64,000 nt of DNA from DASZBX01 sp035943635 (lineage in GTDB: Bacteria; Actinomycetota; Actinomycetes; Streptomycetales; Catenulisporaceae): contig DASZBX010000128.1 of assembly GCA_035943635.1 (NCBI GenBank), positions 1 through 64,000 of the forward strand, in the 5' to 3' direction. The notes under the pieces were generated by a model. It searched no databases. It worked only from the letters and a program-made list of their open reading frames with translations, and was not told the origin of the DNA. Both the position numbers and the translations under genes were made by a program. This document shows, piece by piece, positions 9,495 to 18,165 of the stretch; the first letter of the stretch is position 1, and each line of letters begins with the position of its first letter.

Positions 9495-10037
9495 ATGACG
9501 ATGGCGACCACCCGGGCCCAGGCGGCCGCGAGCGAGAACGCGCGCCGGCTCGAATGGTGGAAGCACGACATCGACGACGACGGCCGCGCGTGGATCACCA
9601 AGCGCACCATGGAGCGGCTGATCAAGCTGCACCAGCGCGGCCTGCCGTTGGAGATCGGCACGGTCTACCTCGGCGACGGCGAGTACGCGCCGGTGCCGCT
9701 GACCGCGCTGACCGACCGGCTCAACCGCCGGCAGGTGACCGGTCTGCGGGAGCTCGTGCGCGACGCCGCGGAGTGGGAGCGGCGGCTGCGCACGGCCGCG
9801 GGCGACTGCGCCGAGGGCACCGACGACACCGACACGGTGCACCAGATCCTGTCCAACGCCGAGCTGTCCCAGCTGAAGAAGAACACGGACACGGTCGTCC
9901 GGCTGGTCGCCTGGCTGCCGCCCAGACTGCGCTCGACCTACCTGGTCGGGGCCTCGGCGGCGCAGCAGAAGTTCTGGATCGGCGTGTTCGTCAAGATGCC
10001 CCGGCACGACCGCGCGCCGGAGCGCGGCGGCGCCTGA
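9495..10037 (+). CDS. Conserved-looking protein of unknown family
   Basis: 180 aa. I do not recognise a family. The sequence has normal, non-repetitive composition with a charged helical character (ENARRLEWWKHDIDDDGRAW, ELVRDAAEWERRLR, LSNAELSQLKKNTDTVVRL) and no signal peptide or membrane helix, which suggests a soluble cytoplasmic protein. The ATG at 9495 follows GGAAAGG by about 6 nt; a second ATG at 9501 is possible. It is transcribed away from the outermost tRNA-like gene and ends 7 nt before a strong terminator, so it is its own unit. The WGR gene downstream uses a very similar ribosome site. A link with the array is inference from position only. Confidence 0.75.
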   Translation: MTMATTRAQAAASENARRLEWWKHDIDDDGRAWITKRTMERLIKLHQRGLPLEIGTVYLGDGEYAPVPLTALTDRLNRRQVTGLRELVRDAAEWERRLRTAAGDCAEGTDDTDTVHQILSNAELSQLKKNTDTVVRLVAWLPPRLRSTYLVGASAAQQKFWIGVFVKMPRHDRAPERGGA

Positions 10038-10044
10038 AGAATAG

Positions 10045-10087
10045 GGGCTGTGTCCGGCCGGACGTTCGGACACAGCCCGCTCTTTTA
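10045..10087 (+). terminator. Rho-independent terminator
   Basis: A 12-bp perfect stem (GGGCTGTGTCCG with its complement), a 10-nt loop, then GCTCTTTTA. A textbook intrinsic terminator for the gene ending at 10037. Confidence 0.85.
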
Positions 10088-10295
10088 TACCCGAGCCCGC
10101 GCACGGGGCGGGCGGAAACCGGCCATTGCGTTACCGATCCGTGTGCTTTATCAGCCCTGTGCGTCGGCCGGACCGGTGCCTGCCGGGCGGTGCGCGAAGC
10201 CGGTTGCCGGGCGCGCGGATTGTCGGTGCCGGTCGCTATATTCCTGCCCGTAGACGAAATCCCGGACGCCGGGTTGACGAGGAAAGGTGGCCCTG

Positions 10296-11726
10296 GTGCC
10301 GCAAGGGACGACGTACCTGGAGCTGTCCGAGGACAACGGCAGCGCCCACAAGTTCTACGAGGTCACCGTCGCCGGAAGCGTGGTCTCCATCCGGTACGGC
10401 CGGATCGGCGGGGACGGCCAGCTGCAGACCTCCACCTTCCCGACCCCGGACAAGGCCGAGGCCGCCGCGGCCAAGAAGATCGGCGAGAAGGTACGCAAGG
10501 GCTACGCGCCCGCGGTCCCCGGCCAGCGCGCGGCCCGGTCGATCACCCGGCGCGCGGTGGTCTCGGCCCCGTCCTCGGCCCGCCGCGGCGCCCCGGTGCT
10601 CTGGCGCTTCCGGACCGGCTCCAGCGCTTTCGGCATCCACATCGACGAGGACCGCTGCTGGGTCGGCAACCAGAACGGCGACGTCTACACGGTCAGCCAC
10701 GGCGGCGAGGTGCAGGCGCACTACCGGCTGCCCGAGGGCGTCAAGTGCCTGGTCGCCGACGACTTCTGGATCTACGCGGGCTGCGACGACGGCACGGTGT
10801 ACGACCTGTCGGCGAAGATCCCGTTCGCCGCCTACAAGATCGCCGAGGACGTCGACATCTTCTGGCTGGACATCCGCGACGGCGTGCTCGGCGTGTCCGA
10901 CGCGGACGGCGGGCTGACCGTGATCGACCACGAGGACGAGTTCCAGTGGTCGCGCAAGAGCCCGGGCCAGAGCGCCTGGATGGTGCGCTGCGACGACCGT
11001 GCGGTCTACCACGGCCACCGCACCGGCGTGACCGCGTACGCGAACGACGGCGGCCGCGAACTGTGGCACACCAAGACCACCGGCGGGGTCCTGTTCGGCT
11101 GGCAGGAACGCGAGTCGGTCTACGCGGGCACGGGCCACAACGTGGTGCAGAAGATCGCGAAGGCCAGCGGCGCGATCGAGGCCACGTACCAGTGCGACAG
11201 CGCGGTCTACTCCTGTGCGACCGCCGCCGACGGCCGGTACGTGTTCGCCGGGGACAACTCCTCGTCCGTGTACTGCTTCAGCACCGAAGGCACCCGGCTG
11301 TGGAAGCTGGGCACCGGCTGCGGCTCGGCCCTGTCCATGCAGTATCGGGACGAGCGGCTCTACATCGTCACCACCGACGGCTCGCTGGCCTGCGTCGACG
11401 CGACCGACGCGGCGATCGAGGCGGCGAAGAACGGCACCGTGCCGACCGCGGTCGACGTCAAGCTGGCCGCCGCGCTCCCGGCCCGGGTGCCGACCGCGGA
11501 CCTGGCCACCACGACCGTGACCACCGGCGGCGTCGTGGTCGAGTGCATCGACGACCGGGGCCGCCCGCGGATGCGCGTGACCAGCCCGGGCTACCAGACC
11601 ACCTGGAACGTGCAGTTCCCGCAGGGCATCCGCCAGGTCGGCTCCCGCTACGTGGTCGAGCAGGTGCTCGAGTCCGGCGGCGGCGGCTTCTACCGGGTGC
11701 GCGGGGAGATCAAGCGGCTGCTGTAG
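10296..11726 (+). CDS. WGR-domain beta-propeller protein
   Basis: 476 aa from the GTG at 10296, which has AGGAAAGG 8 nt upstream. A GTG at 10287 is in frame but sits almost on that site. Residues about 5-70 form a WGR domain (FYEVTVAGSVVSIRYGRIG, then DKAEAAAAKKIGEKVRKGY), the nucleic-acid-associated module of eukaryotic PARPs and bacterial MolR proteins. After a basic linker, residues about 105-450 carry repeating four-strand blades of a PQQ-like beta-propeller (GGLTVIDHED, GGRELWHTKT, GTRLWKLGTG). No PARP catalytic domain is present. Cytoplasmic by appearance. Plausible role: recognition of a nucleic acid, with the propeller as interaction platform. It is flanked by terminators on both sides, so monocistronic. 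Confidence 0.85.
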   Translation: MPQGTTYLELSEDNGSAHKFYEVTVAGSVVSIRYGRIGGDGQLQTSTFPTPDKAEAAAAKKIGEKVRKGYAPAVPGQRAARSITRRAVVSAPSSARRGAPVLWRFRTGSSAFGIHIDEDRCWVGNQNGDVYTVSHGGEVQAHYRLPEGVKCLVADDFWIYAGCDDGTVYDLSAKIPFAAYKIAEDVDIFWLDIRDGVLGVSDADGGLTVIDHEDEFQWSRKSPGQSAWMVRCDDRAVYHGHRTGVTAYANDGGRELWHTKTTGGVLFGWQERESVYAGTGHNVVQKIAKASGAIEATYQCDSAVYSCATAADGRYVFAGDNSSSVYCFSTEGTRLWKLGTGCGSALSMQYRDERLYIVTTDGSLACVDATDAAIEAAKNGTVPTAVDVKLAAALPARVPTADLATTTVTTGGVVVECIDDRGRPRMRVTSPGYQTTWNVQFPQGIRQVGSRYVVEQVLESGGGGFYRVRGEIKRLL

Positions 11727-11734
11727 GGACGGCG

Positions 11735-11765
11735 AAGCCCGCCGCGCAGACCGCGGCGGGCTTTT
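11735..11765 (+). terminator. Rho-independent terminator
   Basis: Stem AGCCCGCCGCG with its perfect 11-bp complement, a 5-nt loop and a TTTT tail directly after the WGR gene. It may also serve the convergent sulfoquinovose-type gene. Confidence 0.8.
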
Positions 11766-11814
11766 CGGGCGCACCGGCGCACGAAGGCCGGTCGGCGCGG
11801 CGGCGCCGCCCGGG

Positions 11815-13026
11815 TCAGGCCGCGGCGTTCTGCCCGATCTGCAGGTCCTCGGAGGTGGTCATCCCCTCGCGCCAGACCGAGCGGGCGATGATCTTGCGCG
11901 GGTCCACCCGGTCCCGGTACCGGCCGGCGATCTCGGTGACCTCCTCCATCAGCCCGTCCGACAGCGTGGTCGGCTCCAGGCCCAGGCCGAGGAAGCGGTC
12001 GTTGGTCACGACCAGGTCGTTGGCCTCGGCCTCCTGGCGCGGGTTGGGCAGGTGGGCCACCTCGACCCCGGTCATGTCGCTGACCATCTTGGCCAGGTCG
12101 GCGACCCGGTGGGTCTCGGTGATCTGGTTGAACACGGCCACCCGGTCCCCGGCCTGCGGCGGGTTGAGCAGCGCGATCTCCACGCAGCGGACGGTGTCCC
12201 GGATGTGGATGAACGCGCGGGTCTGGCCGCCGGTGCCGTGCACGGTCAGCGGGTGCCCGATCGCGGCCTGCATCAGGAAGCGGTTGAGCACCGTGCCGTA
12301 GTCCCCGTCGTAGTCGAACCGGTTTATCAGCCGCTCGTCCCGGACGGTCTGCGGGGTCTGCGTCCCCCAGACGATGCCCTGGTGCAGGTCGGTGATCCGC
12401 AGCCGGTCGTTCTTGGCGTAGAACGCGAACATCAGCTGGTCCATCGTCTTGGTCAGGTGGTAGACCGAGCCCGGGTTGGCCGGGTGCAGGATCTCCCGGT
12501 CCAGGTCGCCGTCCGGGGTGGGCACCTTGACGGTCAGGTAGCCCTCGGGGATCGGGGCCGAGCCGGACCAGCCGTAGCCGTACACGCCCATCGTGCCCAG
12601 GTGCACCAGGGCCGCCTCGGACCCGGTGGCCACCAGCGCGGCCAGGACGTTGTGGGTGGCGCGGGTGTTGTTGTCCACGGTGTAACGCTTGGCGGTGCTC
12701 GACCTCATCGAGTACGGGGCCGCCCGCTGCTCGGCGAAGTGCACGACCGCGTCCGGGCGCACCGTGTCGATACACTCGCACAACCGCTCGAACTCCTCGG
12801 CCAGGTTCAGCCGGACGAAGCCGATCGTGTGCCCGGAGATCTCCTGCCAGGCCCGCAGCCGCTCGCCCAGCGGGCGGATCGGGGTCAGCGACTCGACCTC
12901 GAGCTCCAGGTCGATGGCGCGGCGGCTGAGGTTGTCCACGACGGTGACGTCGTGGCCACGGTCGGACAGGTGCAACGCCGTCGGCCATCCGCAAAACCCG
13001 TCTCCGCCGAGAACCAGGATCCGCAT
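11815..13026 (-). CDS. UDP-sulfoquinovose synthase-like SDR
   Basis: 403 aa, close to SQD1/SqdB length. The N-terminal NAD-binding motif GGDGFCGWPTALHLS (residues about 7-21) is the signature of UDP-sulfoquinovose synthase, which makes the sulfonated sugar head group of sulfolipid from UDP-glucose and sulfite. The extended-SDR catalytic YHLTK (YxxxK), an HLGTMGVYGY segment and the substrate-side IVWGTQT and TGGQTRAFIHIRD segments agree. No partner glycosyltransferase for sulfoquinovosyl diacylglycerol is adjacent, so the product may be used elsewhere or the substrate may differ. The ATG at 13026 begins exactly at the Rossmann strand; an in-frame ATG at 13050 is possible. It is convergent with the WGR gene. 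Confidence 0.85.
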   Translation of the reverse strand: MRILVLGGDGFCGWPTALHLSDRGHDVTVVDNLSRRAIDLELEVESLTPIRPLGERLRAWQEISGHTIGFVRLNLAEEFERLCECIDTVRPDAVVHFAEQRAAPYSMRSSTAKRYTVDNNTRATHNVLAALVATGSEAALVHLGTMGVYGYGWSGSAPIPEGYLTVKVPTPDGDLDREILHPANPGSVYHLTKTMDQLMFAFYAKNDRLRITDLHQGIVWGTQTPQTVRDERLINRFDYDGDYGTVLNRFLMQAAIGHPLTVHGTGGQTRAFIHIRDTVRCVEIALLNPPQAGDRVAVFNQITETHRVADLAKMVSDMTGVEVAHLPNPRQEAEANDLVVTNDRFLGLGLEPTTLSDGLMEEVTEIAGRYRDRVDPRKIIARSVWREGMTTSEDLQIGQNAAA

Positions 13027-14163
13027 TCCGTCCACATCCCTTTTCATCATCGATAATGCTTCGAGTTTTCCCGCGCCTTGACTCGATTGCGCTCCTGCCC
13101 GGAATTCCGCGCGAGCCGTGAGAGGGCCCAGTGTAACGAAAGCGGGGCAGTTTGACTGCGGTGCACCGTGACCATGATGCTGAAAATGTGCTGAACTTTC
13201 CCGCCGGGGCGGCAATGTACGCTTCCCGGCATACCCCGTCGGGTCTCGGCCGAACCCGCACCGAGCGTGCTCCGGCCGCCCTGGAGGGTAGGTCGCGGCG
13301 CAGGTGGCCGGGCCGGATTGCCGATCCGGGGACTGATCGGGGCACTGATTCAAGGCGCCCGGGATTGCCTTTGCGGACGCCTCGGGTATTGCGGTTCCGA
13401 GTCGAGCGTGTTACGTCCTGGGAAAACCGGGTACCGGTCATTACCGGTCCTGTCGAGAATCCGGTTCGGCGGGGTGAAATGACCTCTGAAGAACACATTT
13501 TCTTCAGGAAAAACAAAGATTCTTCTCATGCCTTCGCGGGTGCTCCGGGGATAGCGGCGCCGACGTGGAGGGCGGGATTCGCGGGGGCGGGCGCGCGCGT
13601 TGCCGACGCCCGGTCGGCGCCGGAACCGCTTCCGGCGGCGCTCGTGCCGCCGTGCGCGGCGCGCGGGGGCGCGCGGGCCCGAGCGGTCGGCGCTGCTCGC
13701 CAGGGGAGGGGAGCGGTCGGCCGGCCGGCTCCTGCGCGAACCCGAGGAGTTCCTGCGCCGAGGCATGTGGCCGACCACGCAAGAGTGGACGGCCCGGGGC
13801 CGGTCGAGCCGACCGGGACGCGCCCGGCCCGTCACCGCGCGGCGAAGGCGGCGACACCTGAGATCACTTGTAGTCGCCGCGACGCTACTCAAGGTGCCCG
13901 GCCTGATCCGGATCGGGTTGCCGGTCAACGACATTGTGGTAGGGCGCGTCGGCACACCCGCCCCGACAATGCCGATTCGCACTCCGGTCCCCGCCCGGCG
14001 CCTTCCCGCTGCTCGGCCGGGCGCCGGGCCCGGCCGCCGCGGCCGGCATATCGGGCCGGTCCGGCTAAGGCCGGGGAAAGCCGCCGCCGAATGCATTTCG
14101 CCGCGGCCCGGGAATCGGACCGCGGCGAAATGTTTCCTGCGGTTTTGCGAAAACGTCCTGCAG
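13027..14163. other. Gene-poor stretch upstream of the sulfoquinovose-type gene
   Basis: About 1.1 kb. No frame has coding-like composition. The part 13040-13560 is less GC-rich than its surroundings and probably contains the promoter of the gene starting at 13026. The part 13560-14160 is Arg/Gly/Pro-rich in every frame. I see no RNA gene or insertion sequence. Confidence 0.4.
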
Positions 14164-14476
14164 TTATTGCGGAACCGTGGCGAACGGGCCGCCGCCGAGT
14201 GTGGTCGGCACGTACTCGCCGACGTCCAGCCCGGTCGGCGAGGAGGGGCTGAAGGTCTTGCCGTTCACCGTGATGGTGCTGATCTTGCAGGCGGTGAAGG
14301 TGGGGTGACTCGCGGTGGGCGACTCGATGATCGCCTCCGTGCTGATGCTCGCTTGGCCGAGACCGCGTAGCCGGACCTGCTCAGGTGGACCGGGTTGGCC
14401 GGGAGTAGCTCGGACCGGGCCGCGGCCGAGGTGACGGCCAGGCCCGACCGGGCCGCGGCAAGGTAAAACGCGGGTA
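14164..14476 (-). pseudogene. Frameshifted 3' remnant of an exported-protein gene
   Basis: On the minus strand the last 60 residues (for example STITVNGKTFSPSSPTG, then a VGEYVPTTLGGGPFA end) look like the C-terminus of a secreted beta-rich protein. The preceding coding-like segment (YLAAARSGLAVTSAAARSEL, then PVHLSRSGYAVSA) lies in another frame and joins it near 14355-14375. No start codon with a signal peptide is present. Best read as a decayed, frameshifted gene; the family may be a choice-of-anchor type surface protein, but this is a guess. Confidence 0.35.
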
Positions 14477-14489
14477 TAACCGGGGCCAA

Positions 14490-15074
14490 ACTTTGGCGAC
14501 GCGGCTGGCCGGATCATCAGTGTACTGTCACTATGGGCGGGATGGGCGGCCGGCTGCGGCGGCCGGCCCGGCCGGTCGGCCGGGCCCCGCCCCCGGTCCG
14601 GCGGTTCCGGACAGCGGCCGTAGATCCAGGCCTTGCCGAAAGTGTTGTATGGTCTAGTCCAGTCGGTCCCGGCGGACGGCGTGGTCGCGGGACGGATGGC
14701 GGCCCGGCCGCGGCCGCCCGGCGCCCGGTGGTCGACCCCGCCGGCGCCGAACGGCTCAAGGATCCGACCAGGTCCGCAACGGCGCGGGCACCCTCCGGCC
14801 GACCGCCGGCAGCCGGCCCGGCCAAGCCCTGGACCGGGCCGTGGGCCGGGTGGGAAACGGTAGAAGACGGCCCCGGCGGCCGATTCCGGACATGGCGGGA
14901 ATCTGCCGTGGTACTGTGCGCCGACCCGGAAAGCCGGTATATCTGGTGACCGTTGTTTTTACTGCGGCACCTGGTCGCAACCGGAGAATCCACGCGTTCG
15001 GCGCCCTGGCGCGGATCCGACGGATCGGTCGCCGCCCCGAGTTCGGGCCCGGGACGGCGGGAAGGTGAGGTTTC
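14490..15074. other. Intergenic with an orphan DasR-like site
   Basis: No gene is supported in these 585 nt. The stretch holds the TGGTCTAGTCCA element listed separately and the upstream region of the regulator at 15075. Composition is extremely GC-rich on both sides of that element. Confidence 0.4.
14648..14663. promoter_or_regulatory. DasR-like operator without an obvious target
   Basis: TATGGTCTAGTCCAGT closely matches the DasR responsive element of streptomycetes (core TGGTCTAGACCA) and shares its TGGTCTAGTCCA core with the site before the chitinase gene. DasR represses chitin and N-acetylglucosamine genes. Neither side has an intact carbohydrate gene within several hundred bases. Confidence 0.55.
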
Positions 15075-16199
15075 GTGTCCGTGCGGGAAGACGAACGGCG
15101 GTCGGGGGTCGCCGCGGTCGGCGTGACGCGCGCCGAGGAGACGGTGTACCTGGAACTGTGCCGGATGGGGACGGCCACGACCGGGGTTCTGGCGGCCACT
15201 CTGGACATGCCGCCCGCGGTGGTGCTCCAGGTGCTGGCCGGGCTCCAGTCCCGGGCCCTGGTCCGGCGCACCGCCGGCGGCGGGGCCCCGGTCGCGCTCG
15301 GCGGGCTGGTCTCCGGCGGGCCGGAGGGCTGGATGGCGGCCGCCCCGGACGTGGCCTTCGAACGCCTGCTGGCCGAGCGGGAGCAGGACGAACGCCGGCT
15401 GCACGCCGGAATAACCCGGCTGCTGGAGGGCTACCACCGCGAGCGCGGCCAGCGCGATCCGGGCGCCTCGGACCTGGTCGAGGTGGTCACCGGCCGGGAG
15501 GCGATCGCCGAGCTGTGGCTGTCCCTGCTGGCCGGGGCCCGCGAGGTGGTGTCCGTGCTGGACAAGCCGCCGTTCGTGCAGCAGGACGAGGTCGGCCCGG
15601 AGCTCGAGGTGCTCGGCCGCGGCGTGCAGGTGCGCTCGGTCTACGAGCGGGCCACCCTGCTGCGCCCCGGCCGCCTGGCCCTGATCCAGTCGCTGGTCGC
15701 GGCGGGCGAGCAGGCGGTGATGGTGGCCGAGCTGCCGTTCAAGCTGGCCCTGGTCGACCGCCGCTGGGGGCTGCTGCCGGTGGCGCCGGGCTCGGAGCTG
15801 AGCGGCGCCCTGATCGTGCGGCCCTCGCCGCTGCTGGACGCGCTGATCCAGACCTTCGAGACCCAGTGGGCCCGGGCCATGCCGGTGCCCTCGCCGACCC
15901 GCCGGATCGACCCCTCGGCCGCCGGGGGCACCGCGGCGGCCGGCCGGGCGGCCGGGAAGGGCGGCGGGCCGACCGACGTCGGCGCGGTGGACCCGGCCGA
16001 CCCGTCCACGTATCCGGACTCGGACACCTTCGAGCTGCTGACCATGCTGGCCGCCGGGATGACCGACGACGGCATCGCCCGCCAGCTGCGGGTGTCCGCC
16101 CGGACCGTGCAGCGTCGCGTCAGTGAACTGATGGAAGGTCTCGGCGCCCGCAACCGGTTCCAGGCCGGGGTCCAGGCCGCCCGGCGCGGATTGCTGTAG
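15075..16199 (+). CDS. TrmB/LuxR-type transcriptional regulator
   Basis: 374 aa. The N-terminus (residues about 18-75, TRAEETVYLELCRMGTAT) is a winged helix of the TrmB type. The middle (about 125-270) resembles the phospholipase-D-like effector region found in such regulators (VVTGREAIAELWLSLL, PPFVQQDEV). The C-terminus (about 312-372) is a LuxR-type helix-turn-helix with LLTMLAAGMTDDGIA, then LRVSARTVQRRVSEL. This architecture is common in actinomycetes and is often linked to specialised metabolism or stress, but ligand and target are unknown. The GTG at 15075 has AGGTGAGG about 4 nt upstream. It stands alone: upstream is gene-poor DNA and downstream the convergent cobD. Confidence 0.85.
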   Translation: MSVREDERRSGVAAVGVTRAEETVYLELCRMGTATTGVLAATLDMPPAVVLQVLAGLQSRALVRRTAGGGAPVALGGLVSGGPEGWMAAAPDVAFERLLAEREQDERRLHAGITRLLEGYHRERGQRDPGASDLVEVVTGREAIAELWLSLLAGAREVVSVLDKPPFVQQDEVGPELEVLGRGVQVRSVYERATLLRPGRLALIQSLVAAGEQAVMVAELPFKLALVDRRWGLLPVAPGSELSGALIVRPSPLLDALIQTFETQWARAMPVPSPTRRIDPSAAGGTAAAGRAAGKGGGPTDVGAVDPADPSTYPDSDTFELLTMLAAGMTDDGIARQLRVSARTVQRRVSELMEGLGARNRFQAGVQAARRGLL

Positions 16200-16317
16200 C
16201 CGGTCGGGGAAGTTCGGATTCGTCCGCACCGCGTCGCCGAGCCGGCGGCGCGGTGCTGTCACCGGAGCTGTTTTCCCCGGGCCCGCCGGAAACCCGGCGC
16301 CGCCACCGGGATCGGCG

Positions 16318-17394
16318 TCAGCGCGCCGGGCGGCGCCCGGCGGACCGCAGGGCCACCGCGCCCACGGCGGCGACCCCCAGCGCCGCCGCCGAGACCAGGG
16401 CGGAGAGCCGGTTCGCCCGGGCGATGTCGAAGCCCTGCGGGGTACGGCCCGCCCCCAGCTGCGGCCGCTCCTCGGTCCGCGTGCCGTACAGGTTCGTCCC
16501 GCCCAGGCGCACGCCCAGCGCCCCGGCCGCGGCCGCCTCGCACCGCCCGGCGTTCGGGCTCGGGTGCCGGCGCCCGTCGCGGCGCAGGGTGCGCCAGGCC
16601 TCCCGGCGGGTGCCGCCGACCAGCGGCGCGCAGGCGACCGTGAGCAGCCCGGTCAGCCGCGCCGGGGCCAGGTTGGCCAGGTCGTCCAGCCGCGCGGACG
16701 CCCAGCCGAACCGTTCGTAGCGCTGCGAGTGGTGGCCGACCATCGCGTCCAGGGTGTTCGCCGCGCGGTAGCCGAGCAGCCCGGGCACCCCGGCCACGGC
16801 GCCCCAGAACAGCGGCGCGACCACCGCGTCGGAGGTGTTCTCGGCGACCGACTCGATCACCGCCCGGGCGATCTCGGCCTCGGACAATCCGCGCGGGTCG
16901 CGCCCGCACAATCGCGGCAGCCGCTCCCGGGCCCCGGCCAGGTCCCCGGCCTCCAGCCGTTCGCCGATCGCGGCCGCCTCCCGGCGCAGCGAGGAGGCCC
17001 CGACCACGGTCCAGGTCGCCGCGGCGGTCCCGGCCACGGTCCACAGGGCCCCGCCGAGCCTGCGGCCGCTCAGCCCATGCTGCTCAGGCCGGCCGCTCAG
17101 TCCGCTCGGCCCATTGCGCTTGGGCCGGTCGCCCAATCTGTTCGATCCGCCCTGCCCGAGCCGTCCGCCGGCCGAGACCACCGCGCCCATCCCGGCCGCC
17201 GACCCCACACACGCCGCGGTGAATGCCGCCCCGCGCAGCCGCCGATCGGCGTAGCAGCGCTCTTCGAAGACCTGCGCGGCCCGGCCGAACAGGGCCACCG
17301 GATGCCCGCGGGCGGGATCGGCGAACACCGCGTCGGCGGCGAACCCGGCCGCGAGCCCCGCGGCAGTCAGCCAACCGGAAGAGTTTCTGTGCAT
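16318..17394 (-). CDS. cobD: Adenosylcobinamide-phosphate synthase CobD/CbiB
   Basis: 358 aa integral membrane protein. It joins the aminopropanol (phosphate) side chain to adenosylcobyric acid, a late step of cobalamin synthesis. Family segments are clear: ADAVFADPARGHPVALFG near the N-terminus, ENTSDAVVAPLFWG, YRAANTLDAMVGH, WASARLDDLANLAPARLT and HPSPNAGRCEAAAAGALG. Several hydrophobic helices are visible. Residues about 77-110 are a Gly/Arg/Pro-rich insert (repeats of GLSGR) not typical for the family. The ATG at 17394 gives a natural N-terminus. It lies divergent to a DUF6817-type gene and cobC, which provides the phosphorylated aminopropanol precursor, so a split cobalamin locus is likely. 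Confidence 0.93.
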   Translation of the reverse strand: MHRNSSGWLTAAGLAAGFAADAVFADPARGHPVALFGRAAQVFEERCYADRRLRGAAFTAACVGSAAGMGAVVSAGGRLGQGGSNRLGDRPKRNGPSGLSGRPEQHGLSGRRLGGALWTVAGTAAATWTVVGASSLRREAAAIGERLEAGDLAGARERLPRLCGRDPRGLSEAEIARAVIESVAENTSDAVVAPLFWGAVAGVPGLLGYRAANTLDAMVGHHSQRYERFGWASARLDDLANLAPARLTGLLTVACAPLVGGTRREAWRTLRRDGRRHPSPNAGRCEAAAAGALGVRLGGTNLYGTRTEERPQLGAGRTPQGFDIARANRLSALVSAAALGVAAVGAVALRSAGRRPAR

Positions 17395-17512
17395 CGGGAG
17401 ATCCTAGCGAATCCGGGCATCCGCAACCCGTCCCAGGACCCCCGGCCAACTTGAACCCCAGCCACCGATCCGGGTTGACCGGCCGGTCCCGCCCGCGCAA
17501 GACTCGATCAAT

Positions 17513-18118
17513 GTGACCGATCAGAGTGCTTCGACCATGGACTGGCCCCGGATCGAGTGGTTCCTCGCCGAGCACGGCGCCGAGGGCATGCCGCACCCCG
17601 GCGGCACCTTGCTGGAGCACCTGATCCGGGTCCGGGAGCGCCTCGCCGCCTGGGGCGCCGCGCCCGAGATCCAGGCCGCAGGGCTCTGCCACGCCGCGTA
17701 CGGTACCGACGGCTTCGACGAGACCCTGCTCGCCCTCGCCGACCGCGACCAGCTCTGCGCCCTGATCGGCCCCGCCGCCGAGGCGCTGGTCTACTTCTAC
17801 GGCAGCTGCGATCGCACGGCCGTCTACCCGCGCCTGGGCACGCCCGGACCGGCGGCCTTCCGCGACCGCTTCACCGGCGCCGAGTCCGTTCCCGCCGACG
17901 CCGACCTGCGGGCCTTCCTGGAGATCACCGCAGCCAACGAACTCGACGTGCTCGCGCACAACCCCGGACTCGCTGCGAAGTACGGGCCGATGCTGCGCCG
18001 GCTGTTCACCCGTTCGCGCGACCTGCTCTCCGCCGGCGCGCGGGCCGCCTGCGACGCCGGACTGCCGACCGGCGAACCCCTGCCGACACCCGGGACCATC
18101 GAACAGCACCCCGAATAA
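17513..18118 (+). CDS. DUF6817-type protein
   Basis: 201 aa soluble protein. The segments HPGGTLLEHLIRV, LCHAAYGTDGF and YFYGSCDRTAVYP are characteristic of the DUF6817 group. The conserved His residues and the ANELDVL segment resemble a degenerate metal-binding helical bundle of the HD type, but no HD pair is present. Reaction unknown. The GTG at 17513 has no clear ribosome site. An alternative start is the internal ATG at residue 9, just before the conserved region. It sits between divergent cobD and cobC, 47 nt before the latter, so a role linked to cobalamin is possible but not shown. Confidence 0.75.
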   Translation: MTDQSASTMDWPRIEWFLAEHGAEGMPHPGGTLLEHLIRVRERLAAWGAAPEIQAAGLCHAAYGTDGFDETLLALADRDQLCALIGPAAEALVYFYGSCDRTAVYPRLGTPGPAAFRDRFTGAESVPADADLRAFLEITAANELDVLAHNPGLAAKYGPMLRRLFTRSRDLLSAGARAACDAGLPTGEPLPTPGTIEQHPE

Positions 18119-18153
18119 GAGCCGTTCGACCGGCCCCGGGCTCCCATCCGCAC

Positions 18154-18159
18154 TAGCCT
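18154..18159 (+). promoter_or_regulatory. -10 element of leaderless cobC
   Basis: TAGCCT followed by 6 nt and then the GTG start, the usual actinobacterial leaderless arrangement. This gives cobC its own promoter despite the close upstream gene. Confidence 0.55.
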
Positions 18160-18165
18160 GTCCAA

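Noticed and set aside
8936..12301. Plus-strand open frame of more than 1,100 codons
   Set aside because: Its translation is Arg/Gly/Ala-rich throughout and it overlaps the well-supported 180-aa and WGR genes in another frame; a GC-driven shadow.
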